From contig OZ176051.1 of the NCBI GenBank assembly GCA_964247055.1, forward strand, positions 11,346,001 to 11,410,000: DNA of 64,000 nucleotides, read 5' to 3'. Under the pieces are notes generated by a model. That model searched no databases. It was given only the letters and a program-made list of their open reading frames with translations, and was not told the DNA's origin. A program made the position numbers and the translations under genes. The stretch is from Paragordius varius (Eukaryota; Nematomorpha). Positions 51,740 to 63,223 of the stretch are shown here, piece by piece. Each line of letters opens with the position of its first letter. Position 1 is the first letter of the stretch.

Positions 51740-53450
51740 GATTATAGTCAACCTTAGCGTCGCAAATTAGAAATGATAGAAGCTTGATGAATATATTGAA
51801 AATTTCCAAATATTATGAAGTCAAAGATATTTCAGTTGAGATAACCCTCAGACTGCTTGCGTATAAAGATTGAATGGGAAAAGTCCAATGCTTTTCCCCA
51901 AAGAAATAAAAGAACACTGACCGAGATTATAGAAAAGTTAAAATTTTAATCCACCTAAGTCAAAGATTCAATGAAATTTTTTTGAGCTTGTGCGCATCTT
52001 GCAATTTCCTAGAGCAAATAAAGATCGGGCGTAACACTAGTAACCTGAAAGAACGTATTCGGTTTTGTTATAAGGCCCAGACTGCCACATCTGGAGATGG
52101 ATATTCACTTTGTATCGACGCGATGATTATGGTAAATACGGTATAACAATGGTAATAATACCAGTAGTTTACGGCACTCAGTGGCAAAACCTATCATACA
52201 TCCTTGCAACCGGTGACAGCACAGCCATGAACTAAATAAGTGTCCTGCTAGCTACACATATAAATTCGGAAAACCGAACCCCTTTGCCAGAGCAAGTCAA
52301 ATAATGCTTCCAAAAGTGTCTCGACCACCAAATCGTTAGAAAGGTAGCACCGTCCCGAAATTCATGGGAAATGAAAATCAAAAATCACCATGAAAAAGAT
52401 TCTATGATAAAGGAGCATACGTGCAATTTTAACATGGTGGGCGTGTGTGTGAGTGTGAACTAATCTCGTATCTCGAATCATTGGGAAACGGTAAAGTTTG
52501 TAACTGGTTTAAGGATTTCGAGCAACCGCTTTCTGGGCCGACCTCTTTTGCGCGTATCACCAACCAGCCCAAGGAACATGTTTTTTCCGGCAAATATCAT
52601 CGTATTATAATTGTCTGTGGATTATCAGATCGTAAAGCAAGAATTGAGCTTTGATGAAAAGAATATGTGAATTGGAAAAGTGGGCTTTACAAGAGATAAA
52701 ATTTTTCATAAACTCAACATTGAAATGAGTTGATGCGAGATTTATCGTTAAATTTCATTTCCGGATTTCAGAACCATAAAGAGCAACGGGATAAATCTTA
52801 GTGTTGGCTAGTTTGGTTAATAGCATTGTGACCGAAGTCTAAGTTTTGGACACGCCCATGGTAGCGCGTATAGAAGCTATGCTCCTAGCCAAAATCCAAA
52901 CGGCCGATGCAACAATGATCGAGCCTAGATATTTGCAATGATCGGGTATGTTTGAGGAGCATTGAGTGATAATGTTAACTGGGAGGCGTTGAATATCATT
53001 ATTTGAGATTTAGATGGGTTCAGCTTCAGACCCACAATCTTGCTTTAATTCTGAGACTATTTGAGAGATAATTCATGACCGGAATCGATTAAATAAACCT
53101 CGTCGGCGTACCGAGATTGCAAACACTAAGACCTCCTAACTCCCTCCAATGTGTTGTAAAAAGTCACAATGAGGATATAGCAGCCGAGGACAAATCCTTG
53201 TTTCTTACGCTGAGGATAGGAAACCATCGCAAACCCTTTTGGGTTTTAATCGCAGATGTTTGCTTAAACAACGATTGTAGCAAAAGTATTATGTGAAAGG
53301 AAACCCGGAAGATTGAATGTTTCATGACAGTCATGGTTGATTGTGTCAAATGCCATACTACACTAGTACCAAGGCAGTCTGTGAGAGCTTACAATAAATT
53401 TTAAACCACACTTAGCCGTAACATAGGTGACAGTTGAATGGAATGGGCAA
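51740..53450 (-). mobile_element. LINE remnant with reverse-transcriptase motifs
   Basis: This stretch is visibly richer in G+C than its surroundings. On the minus strand it shows MAFDTINHDCHETF (RT motif A, about 53320-53360), an RKKQGFVLGCYI stretch in the place of the RQGCxLSP motif (about 53190-53220), RYADEVYLIDSG (catalytic YADD region, about 53090-53120) and LKLNPSKSQI (about 53010-53040), then a region like the thumb domain. Stops and frameshifts are frequent. It appears to be a different LINE lineage from the 9.6-11.8 kb fragments, as it uses the NHDC-type motif A. Confidence 0.75.
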
Positions 53451-54491
53451 ATTCGGGAGATACAGAATTTTATATGCCTAAGAAGATGGTAAATGCACAG
53501 CTTATTCGATGAGTGGATTGGATTGCGCTATTTAACATCGGCTATGCCCAATTAGGAATTAATTTAAGATAAAATATGAATTTTTATACATGTATTTAAC
53601 GAGGTATTTAGTTGTTACACAGAGCATGTAAACTAAAAGTATGGTCTTGCCGTGTGGTATACATTTTAGTTTTACAGCATTCGATAATTAGATGATAGAA
53701 AGATTAATATAAAAAATAACGGCTCATGAAGCGATTAACAGCTCCTTATGGGAATACCGCAATGCTATCCATATTATCACTAAAGAAGTCCTCTTTCAAT
53801 TATTGTTCAAACGAATACCCTACATCACACTGACCTGGCTAGTGAATCCAAGATTTAAAATTAGTTCCCATATATAATATAATTTTAAATGCGCCAAAGG
53901 GCACAGGTAGTTAATTAATATAAACAAGGAAAAGATAATATCTAAAATGCTTAATAAAATCATAGGGGTTATTAAATAATTAAACCCTATAAATATTCTT
54001 ATAAATGTGTTTTTAATTAAGCATTGTGGTAGGTATTTTTGAAAATTTAACAAAAAGTTTGTTATGTATATTCTAGATATCTTTTTGACTCTTCTGATAT
54101 GTAGATAAAAAGTTTCAGGTTTTGATATTTAGAAGGCTTAAATATATTAAATTTAATTTTTAGTTAAATATATTGCTTTATTTATCATACTTTGATATAA
54201 TTTTCGATTGACTTTTAGTTAATAAATGCGTTCAATTGATCTCTAAAGTGTGATAGTAAATTTTTGATTGACTTTGTGTTAGTTGCAGGTAGAAAATTTT
54301 GGTAAAATGATATAATAAGTATAGGTAAAAGTAATTGAGTGGCCGTTAGAACTTTATATATTGCAATTGTGAAAAAATGTATGTATTGTAAGAGTGCTAA
54401 TTGATTTTTAGTGAAAGATTATAATATCTAAAGGTATATAAAGAGCATATCCTATATAATTTCACAAAATATTTTTTGCAATATAATAATT
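53451..54491. other. Non-coding stretch upstream of the Gly/Tyr-rich gene
   Basis: AT-rich; no exon could be supported. Presumably holds the promoter of the gene starting at 54492. Confidence 0.35.
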
Positions 54492-55626
54492 ATGAAATTT
54501 ATATCAGTCATTCTTCAAACACAGGTATATATATTTTATATCCAAATACAATATCCATACATTTCATATTAAGATTCTACTGATTGGAATACAATACCTA
54601 TTAGAAGAAATTTTTCCTATACTGAATCCAAATTATAAACAACTAGTAGTGTTTAACTCTATAAATCCTTTATCAAGTTTTTATTCCTTTTTATATGAAT
54701 CAATTAATTCTGAACATAATTTATTTATGATTTATCACCGAATTATCCTTCATCTTGGATGATTATCTTTCAAAAAGTGCAAAAAGCTTTGGATTATTTA
54801 ATAATTTAATATACGTATCATTATGCTTTTAATGTTTTGTTGTGTTTATATGTATAAATAATGTCATAATTTAATTTTTATATGCGACACGCCATTTAGG
54901 TTTGCACAAAAGTGAATTGTCACAAAACCATGCGGGGCCTTCAACATGTTGGATCCTTCAAACTTTGGGGATAGGTGTCGCTGGACGAGGCAGTTGGGGT
55001 TGGGGAGGAAAACGCATGCACAAGTGGTTATGGGGTCAACAAAAGAGGCGAAGCCCTAAAGATTACGGTCCTCCAAAGTAAAGCAAATTATTTGGCTTTT
55101 TTTATTGAGTTATTGTGCTGACTAGTTAGTGACTATTTATTTTTTGACCACGGTTATTTAAAAAACAGCTGTTTTTGAAAAAATTCTGGTGAAGATTTTA
55201 TTGTTATAAATATATTTTTTGGAAAATATAAATCAAATAATACGCTTATTAAACCATAAAAAATTGTTGAACATGCATCCTTATAACATTATTTGATCTC
55301 GAAAAACACAATGAAGCACTGTGGAATTATTCCATATATGTGACTGGGTCTGACCGGATTTTTTAAAAAGCAGTAAAATGCACAACCCTAGTTGTAATTG
55401 ACTGATTTTTCTATATGTGTGTATATATATGCTTATATTTTAACGTTCATTATTTATGTTTCCAATTAGTTATGATGGGTTTGGGGCTTATGGTGGACCT
55501 TTCTTTGGTGCTTATGGATATGGCGGATATCCAGGATTATACGGGGGTTATGCTGGATTTCCAGGCTTCAATGGTAATTGCATATATGGTATTGGCTATA
55601 GTCCATACTACAGTTGGTATTGCTGA
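54492..55626 (+). CDS. Small Gly/Tyr-rich, probably secreted protein or propeptide
   Basis: I do not recognise the family. Four exons join in phase: 54492-54524, 54574-54676, 54900-55077 and 55470-55626 (471 nt, 156 residues). The N-terminus is MKFISVILQTQ followed by ILLIGIQYLL, a plausible signal peptide. The third exon encodes a basic, Trp/Gly-rich block, VAGRGSWGWGGKR then MHKWLWGQQKRR, with dibasic sites typical of proprotein cleavage; the Gly before KR could allow C-terminal amidation. The last exon is a Gly/Tyr/Phe repeat region (YGGYPGLYGGYAGFPGF) ending in SPYYSWYC, with two Cys among the last 18 residues. Exons 3 and 4 are firm; exons 1 and 2 are less certain (the exon 2 donor GTTTTTAT is weak). 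AATAAA at 55696-55701. Possible roles include a structural matrix protein, an antimicrobial peptide or a neuropeptide precursor; none is shown. Confidence 0.65.
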
Positions 55627-56221
55627 ATTGTACGATGAAAAAAATGGTCAATACATTTAACATGTTACATTTGTGTTTTCCATTTTTATGTATAAAATAA
55701 AATACCATGCTATTTATTGAGATTTGAAATTTAAGATTTATGGTTAACCTTGTAGAGTGATTAATTATTAAACAAAATCATGGCCACTATAATAGGATCT
55801 GATTTATAATGTTTAAATATATTAAAAATCTTTAAGCACATATCCGAATCCGTTTGTAGATCTGGGTAGGCTCTTTTTCGTCGACTTTCTTTTTATTATA
55901 ACTCCAATTAAGTGACTCTCAAATTTTATTTTCTCTTATTGTTTTATTTTTAACCTTGCCAGACCATCTTATATTCAACATTCTCCTCCACACCAAATCT
56001 CAAATGCTGCAATCCTTTTTTATCATTCAGTTTTAATGTCCAACTTTCGGCCAGCATAAGTCGCCACCGGAAAAACCATGCATTTTATTACTCTCACTTT
56101 GGTTTTCATAGTGATATCTTTACTTTTTCATAATTTAGTCTTTTGCGCAGCTGACTCTATGGCGGCATTTAATATTTGGCGTGGAGGAGCCGTCTTATAT
56201 ATATATATATATATATATTTA

Positions 56222-57660
56222 ATGGAAAATGCTGGCTTTGAGATCTGGTACCGGAAAACCGGTAGACCCAATCAAATCAAAATATCGAAAAAATATAATC
56301 ATTAATAAATGTCTCGACAATAGCTTCGCCCTTTTTGGAATTAGGTCCCCAGTTCGGGCCTACCCCGTGTAAAAAACAGGTTGAGACATTTTCCGGAGAA
56401 CGTTGGACCATTCAATTTCAAATATGATTTTTGTTTACTTATTTTCGATTGCGCCGAACATAGTCGTCTCACTTTTTTGATTTAGGCCCTCTTTTTACCC
56501 GCTCTCCCCGTAAAATGCTTTTTTTTCAAAAAAAAACAAAATCCACAAAAATAATTTTTTGATTGTATTTTTTGGCCCAAGGTATGAGACTGTAAAAATT
56601 CAATAAGGATTTTTCGTGTTCCCTGTTAAAAAGCAAAAATTTTAGTCAAGCGTTTCTTTGATGATAGCTGCTGAGTAAGGAGTATCTATCATATGTATAG
56701 GATGTTAAAAAATATATGGATAAAAAAACATTATTTATGGAATTTATATATTTATAAAAATGAAAAATGCTGGCTTTGTGATCTGGTACCGGAAAACCGG
56801 TAGACCCATTCAAATCCAAACTTCGAAAAAATATAATCATTAATGAATGCCCCGACAATAGCTTCGCCCTTTTTTGATAAACGGGTTTTTTTTGAAAACA
56901 GAAGTCCACAAAAATCGTGTCTTTGAGACAATTTTCTGGAGAACGTGTTGGACAATTCAATTTCAAATATGATTTTTGTTTACTTATTTTCGATTGCGCC
57001 GAACATAGTCGTCTCGCTTTTTTGATTTAGGCCCTCTTTTTACCCGCTCCCCCCGTAAAATGCTTTTTTTTCAAAAAAAAACAAAATCCACAAAAATAAT
57101 TTTTTGATTATATTTTTTGGCCCAAGGTATGAGACTGTAAAAATTCAATAAGGATTTTTCGTGTTCCCTGTTAAAAAGCAAAAATTTTAGTCAAGCGTTT
57201 CTTTGATGATAGCTGCTGAGTAAGGAGTATCTATCATATGTATAGGATGTTAAAAAATATATGGATAAAAAAACATTATTTATGGTAATCTATATATTTA
57301 TAAAAATGAAAAATGCTGGCTTTGTGATCTGGTACCGGAAAACCGGTAGACCCATTCAAATCCAAACTTCGAAAAAATATAATCATTAATGAATGCCCCG
57401 ACAATAGCTTCGCCCTTTTTTGGAATTAGGTCCCCATTTCGGGCCTACCCCGTGTAAAAAACAGGTTGAGACAATTTTCCGGAGAACGTTGGACCATTCA
57501 ATTTCAAATATGATTTTTGTTTACTTCTTTTCGATTGCGCCGATCATAGTCGTCTCACTTTTTTGATTTAGGCCCTCTTTTTACCCGCTCCCCCCGTAAA
57601 ATGCCATTTTTTTCAAAAAACAAAGTCCACAAAAATAATTTTTTGATTGTATTTTTCGCC
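56222..57660. repeat. Tandem repeat, about 540-bp unit, 2.6 copies
   Basis: Unit starts at 56222, 56760 and 57306, each at ATGxAAAATGCTGGCTTTG; the third copy is cut off near 57660. Each unit carries the palindrome-rich GGTACCGGAAAACCGGTAGA and the block CCTCTTTTTACCCGCTC. Copies 2 and 3 are closest in their first 120 bp, but the middle copy has a different segment (about 56876-56935) where copies 1 and 3 agree. A TA tract precedes the array. No protein is suggested. Confidence 0.9.
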
Positions 57661-58674
57661 TAATTAAACAATGTATTAGTATGAATGCTCCGTTTTAAAA
57701 TTCCTATAAAATCATATCTATTAAATAATGTTTCGAAATTATCCACAAATGTGGATCATTTTATTGTCCCTGATATCAAATAGCCCCCCCTCCCCCCCAG
57801 AAGTCCGGAGGACTTCCTCGGGCTGCGTAGCAACACGAGATTTACGCTAGTATATATATATATATATATATGGAAAATTGGAAATTAGCTTTATAAATAT
57901 GATGTGCCTTTTACAAAGTGGGGTGCTATCCGGATCGCGAAGAGTCGAAAAATATGCATTAATTAACTTTATTGTAAAAATAATTTTTTATTTTGGTTAT
58001 CTTGTGCAATTTAATTTTGTGCGTATACCATATGTTATGTAATATGGCGCCTTTGTTCCCGAAATGGCTTAAAGGGTATTTTATTGGAGTTTTTTAATAT
58101 TATATCGAATTTACCTTATATTTTCATTCTTATATTTTATAAAATATTTAAATATCCATTATTTTGTTCTCGTGTTTTTTTTGATAAAAAAAAACCTCCA
58201 AAATATTAATTTTCATATTAGAAAAATAAGCTCAAAAAATTGTATAAGAGCTGTTTTGTAGGAGTTTTCGTTAAAATGTATGATTCTAAATATACCATAT
58301 CAATGTATTTATATATGTGCTTGCGATATAATATACTTTGCTAATTAATAATAAGCGTCTAAATTGCAAAATCAATATTTTCATATAAAATAAAAATGGT
58401 TAGTTGTTACGAAATTTCGTAAATTTATATATAGGGCTATAAAACCGAAAAAAATTTTTTGTCCAAAAAACTCATGTTAATAATAAATTATTAACTCATT
58501 TGGTTTTATGGAGAAACAATATTTGATTTAATTGAAATAATAAAACCTAGCCTTTTTTAATTTCAAAATTTTATTTTCTGTTATACATGGAATTGGGTTT
58601 TGGACCGGTCAAATCGCTTATGAATGCAGGCAGTGGCGGAACTATAAACATCAGATTCCAGATTTAGGCTAATG
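57661..58674. other. Non-coding stretch with a C-rich patch
   Basis: A short GC-rich island at 57780-57850 has runs of C (CCCCCCCTCCCCCCC) and the hairpin GTCCGGAGGAC, followed by a TA tract. The rest is AT-rich without coding sign. Confidence 0.45.
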
Positions 58675-59388
58675 TAATGTGACCAGATTATTGGAACCCT
58701 GACGCAATACAAAATTAAAACATATTTTGGCTACTTTTTACATCAGATTTCGGTGTGTTATATTAAATGATATTGTTCGTTATTTATAAGCTCATTAGAA
58801 ACATTAAAAATATCCAACAAATAAATTTATTAAAAATTTAATATAAATGTATGTACATATGTTAAATACATGGATATATAATATTATTTTGGTATGTTCA
58901 AAAAATGCTAACAAAATTGTCAAAAACAATATTATTACCAAATATATGATAACAAAAATAGAGGAAAACAATATATCTGGTAGATGTTGCTGTGCAGATA
59001 AAATCACACACGATCTTATGAAAGTTATGTTCCATAGCTTTTGAAAAATTAATGACTATTTGACAGCAGTTAAAACTATGCGTTGATGGAAAAAAAGATA
59101 GGTGAATGGATAAATAATTATAATACCGACTTTGCTACAGTGTAAAGTTCAAAAATAATTCAAATAGTTCTGGGTCTACCCAATCAATGGTAAATGACGT
59201 GACATATAAATTAATAAATAATTATTTTTTTATAATAGTAATAATAGTATCTAAAAAATAATAAATTATATATATTTTTCAGATTTATGTATTTGACCTA
59301 ATAGTTTAATGTTTTAGGAAATTTTATAAAAAGCTTCAGAATTTTCCTCTGTATTATGTTAGACTATTGCAATTGCTTTCAAATTATC

Positions 59389-59962
59389 TATACCATGCAC
59401 TTCAAGAGTGTCCTTGAACAATTCAAGTTGGTCCTTGTACAGTTCAAGTTAGTCCTTAAATTTTATAAATTTTGATATAACCATAATTTTTGCATTTATT
59501 TTTTTATTTTATTATTTATTAACCTAATTTTCTTTATTTATTATTATTTATTCATTTAAAAATAAAATTTTTTATTGAAAAACAACTTTTTTGTTTCAAA
59601 CTATATTTTTTAATTAAACAAATTTATTGACTTTTAAATGTTTTTAATGAAAAATTTTAATTAATAACCCAGACTTATATATTTTTCATTTCGTGTTAAA
59701 ATCTTATAAATATCCAAAATTATTTTAAGAAATTAATATAGATATACGGTTTCTCAAAGATTAAAAGTTGATATCGATTTAAAATTTGTGTTAAATAATA
59801 GAAAACCGATAAAATAGATGAATTATTTACGATTTGATTGATAAAAGTTAAAAACAAAACAAAACAGTCAAAGGACCAACTTGAAGTGTTTAAGGACTAA
59901 CTTGTATTGTTCAAGGGCCAACTTGAAATGTTCAAAGACACTCTTGAACTGCAAATGGTATA
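59389..59962. mobile_element. TATACCAT-ended MITE, long variant
   Basis: Begins TATACCATGCACTTCAAGAG with repeated AGTTGGTCCTT words, and ends with the complementary ACCAACTTGAAGTG words and GCAAATGGTATA. 574 bp. A detached right end of the same type is at 60765-60823 and a left-arm fragment near 6835-6895. Confidence 0.7.
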
Positions 59963-60187
59963 TTTAAAGTTGTATTTTTCTGTAGTCCGTATTTTGTTTA
60001 TCAACGAAAAAACCCTTTCAGTGGCCGCATTGGTCCCAGGTAGACACAAAGCTAATTGAATTAAACTTTTTAGATTTTCACACCGTATATTTTGTGTAAA
60101 AAATAGGAAAAAAATTTCTACCCACCTCAAATCAATATTTAAATCCTTTTGAATCCATTCATATATCTTTTCCACGTATAATTTCAA
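59900..60187 (-). pseudogene. hAT transposase C-terminal fragment
   Basis: Minus strand: KIYEWIQKDLNIDLRWVE, then SLIQLALCLPGTNAATERVF, SLINKIRTTEKYNFKY. This is the hATC dimerisation region, related to but distinct from the copy in the 41007-43411 element. It is cut at its 3' side by a MITE end. Confidence 0.75.
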
Positions 60188-61033
60188 ATAAATTTTATCA
60201 AAAAGTTCATTATCATTAAAATTAGAAAAATCATTTGTGTCCGAATTTCATTAGAAAATTTTTTGAAAATGAAATATCTGAAATTTGGCTTAAATTTCTT
60301 CATGGCCAAATATACCCTTTTTAAACTATAATAAAAATTGAAGGAAACAATATTAGTTAAATGGATGTTGCAGCAGAAATAAAATCTTTAATAGACAAAT
60401 GCGCAAAACGATCTTATGAAGGTTATGTTTTCATTATGATTCGTAAAGAATTAAGCTCGAGGAAAATGGATTGATTAACAGAAATACATTTTTAAAAGAA
60501 GTAAAAGCTTTTTTATATTGTTATGATTATTTAACAGCATGGTCAAAGCAGTTTGAAAAAACAGAACATTTTAATTGGGTTCTCCATCGATTGATTGTTC
60601 AAAAAAATATTAAATTGTAAAAATTGAACTGATTTTTGTAATTGCGTTATTAATGAAATTGAACTTTTTGATGAAATAAGTTATTTGTAATTAAACGTGG
60701 AAGAAAAAAAGATACATGAATGGATTCAAAATGATTTAAATACCGATTTAAGGTGGGTTTTAAAATTCTAAAGACCAACTTAAAGTGTTCAAGGACCAAC
60801 TTGAAGTGCAAATGGTATATTATTTTATATATCCATATATTTAACATATGATATAATATGTACATACATTTATATTAAATTTTTAATTAATTTATTTGTT
60901 GGTATTTTTAATTATTTCTAATGAGCTTATAAATAGTAACGATTTAATATAACAAGAAAATCTGGTGTAAAAAATAGGCAAAGTATGTTTTAATTTTGTA
61001 CTGCGTTATGGTTCTAAATATCTGGTGACTTTA

Positions 61034-62674
61034 AAGTAGATATTTTCTGTGGCGCTTTTAATTTTGGGCTTACGGGTAATTTAAGACAGTTACTACCTTT
61101 TATAGTAATTATCCAAAACGAAAATACATTATACAATTTAATATAAAAAATCTATGTCATAAAGATTTATTATCAATTTAGACCCCAAAACTCAATTATT
61201 AATTCAGGGTAAATTTGAGGGTAATTGGTATATACTATATATAATGAATTACACTAGACAACAAATTTTGACTTCTTTTAAGTGTTATTTTTGTAAATTT
61301 AAAATTTATTTCATCAAAGTACATTAATAGAGTATATCTGAAAAAAAATGGTCTAAAACCTACGAATTTTTTTTGGTTTATCAAAATTTTTTGGCCCCGA
61401 TTTAATATTAAGCCCGAAATTTTCAAAATTAAAAGTTTAACGATGCATTATGTATAAGGAGCGCAAAAGACTAAATCTCTTGAATGGAAGTATGTCAACA
61501 AAATCAATCTGATAGAAAAGATTTACCTTTATATGGTCAAAATTTTCAACGCGTAAATAAGTCAAAAATTTTCACAGGCGAACTAATTTAAAAATCATAT
61601 AAATTATTTTAATTTAATTATTATTAGGGTTAAATTAGTAAATAATTTTAAAAAATCTTTGAAAAAGGTTTTGGTCTGCTTTTTAAATAAAAAATCAATT
61701 TTATCAAAATTATTTTACTTAGTGCTAAAATGCATAGTTAACAGTAAATTTATTACTAATAGTTATAAAAGATCAAGAATGTATTTAAACTTTATTTAAA
61801 AACTTTTGATTTAACATTAAAAAAATAAATAATATTGAGGTGACGGCAATTTTTAAAAAACGAAAAATGGCTGTTTTGATGGATATAAAAGTAATAAATG
61901 TTTTTACAAAAAAATTTTGTGTTATCTTATTTAGACATTCATTGCCATCTGTATAAAGTTTGAGCTATTTTCATCCATTATTTCAAAATATAAATGTTGA
62001 CAAAAACCACTCGCCTCGCGGGTTTGTCGTTCCATTAACTGCAAAACATATTGGCATGCATCTATAGAGTTTTCATTACTCTTTCGAATGATATATTACA
62101 AATGGGCATTTGTTGTATATTTTTAGAGAAAAACATTTTTTAACAAAATTTTGAAAAAGAGGGCGCATAATCATAAAAAATCAATTTATATAAATATCTT
62201 AGGTAAAAATGATTATTAATTCGGATTTACAGTTGAAATGATAGTAAATATAAGAAGACAAAAATCGAGCGGCAGAAAAATTTGTTGTCTACTGTTATAA
62301 TATGTGGAATGAAACATTTAGCTTTAAGTAAAAAATAATATAGAATTTTTTTCGCTATTGAATAATACAAAAATGGTAATGCTTTCGTAAATAACTTGAA
62401 AGGAATAATAATTAAAGTATAGAAGCATTCATTTATTATATTTTTTAAACCACCTCGATTCTGTGTGTCATATGCAACAAGACCGCGAAAATCGAAATTA
62501 TGTTTAAATTCTCTATCCAAAAATAGATGGATTTTACACCCTAGTCCGCATTATTTTAATTTAATAATGAAGTTCAGGATTATTTTTTGTAATAATTGTC
62601 AAAAAACTAAACTACAGAATATAAAAAAATTCTATGGAATTACAATATAGAAAATTAACAGCCCAAATATTTGA
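61034..62674. other. Non-coding stretch
   Basis: AT-rich. A half-MITE with CAGGGTAAATTTGAGGGTAA and TGGTATATA ends is at about 61190-61235. No gene is seen. Confidence 0.35.
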
Positions 62675-63223
62675 TTAACACTTGGATACAACACATTCCT
62701 TTTAGTCCTTTGATTTAAATTTGGGGTAGTTAAATACCACAAGCTTGTTTAAATTTATATTCTTTAAAAATATGGAAGGAATCGAAAGCATGGCAAAATT
62801 TTGCACTTATATAACATTAATGAACCGAAATATATAAAAAAATTTATTCAAAAATACTTGATATTACTTATTTTAAACTCCGAAAGGTAAATATTTGGTC
62901 AACGTGACATGTTTGCAATGGTAAAATTGAAAAATAACACAAAATAAACCGCTTTTTCTATTTCTATCAATGTTTGATGTAATATATATAAATTGGCTTT
63001 AATTTTACCCTTAAAATTAAATGAGGATGATATTTTGCAAAAATTTTATAAAATAAAAATGGCGTTGAAGTAGTTTGACATGGAACTTTTTTCAAAACAA
63101 AATTTTATTAAGATATTTTGGCATATTTATATGATTTTTATTAGGACAAAAGCATATATTTAAATTGTGACCGTTTCCTTCAGTAGTTTAAAAATCCTAA
63201 CTCAATTTGAATCGAAGTGTTAA
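62675..63223 (-). mobile_element. TTAA-ended element, copy 3 (inverted)
   Basis: Reads TTAACACTTGGATACAACAC at the left and GAATCGAAGTGTTAA at the right, so both ends carry TTAA. It is the reverse complement of the copies at 43810 and 46236 along its length. 549 bp. Confidence 0.8.

Larger units (their letters stand above)
58675..61033. mobile_element. Nested remnants of hAT elements
   Basis: The left boundary TAATGTGACCAGATTATT and the right boundary (complement of TAAAGTCACCAGATATTT) match over about 200 bp as inverted arms (58675-58870 against about 60835-61033), like the ends of the hAT at 35593. No matching target duplication is seen. Inside are several transposase scraps: a copy near 58950-59150 (plus), a C-terminal dimerisation segment LCLPGTNAATERVFSLINKIR on the minus strand near 60000-60060, and another plus-strand copy at about 60340-60770. 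A MITE (59389-59962) lies within. The order shows repeated insertion and rearrangement. Confidence 0.65.
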
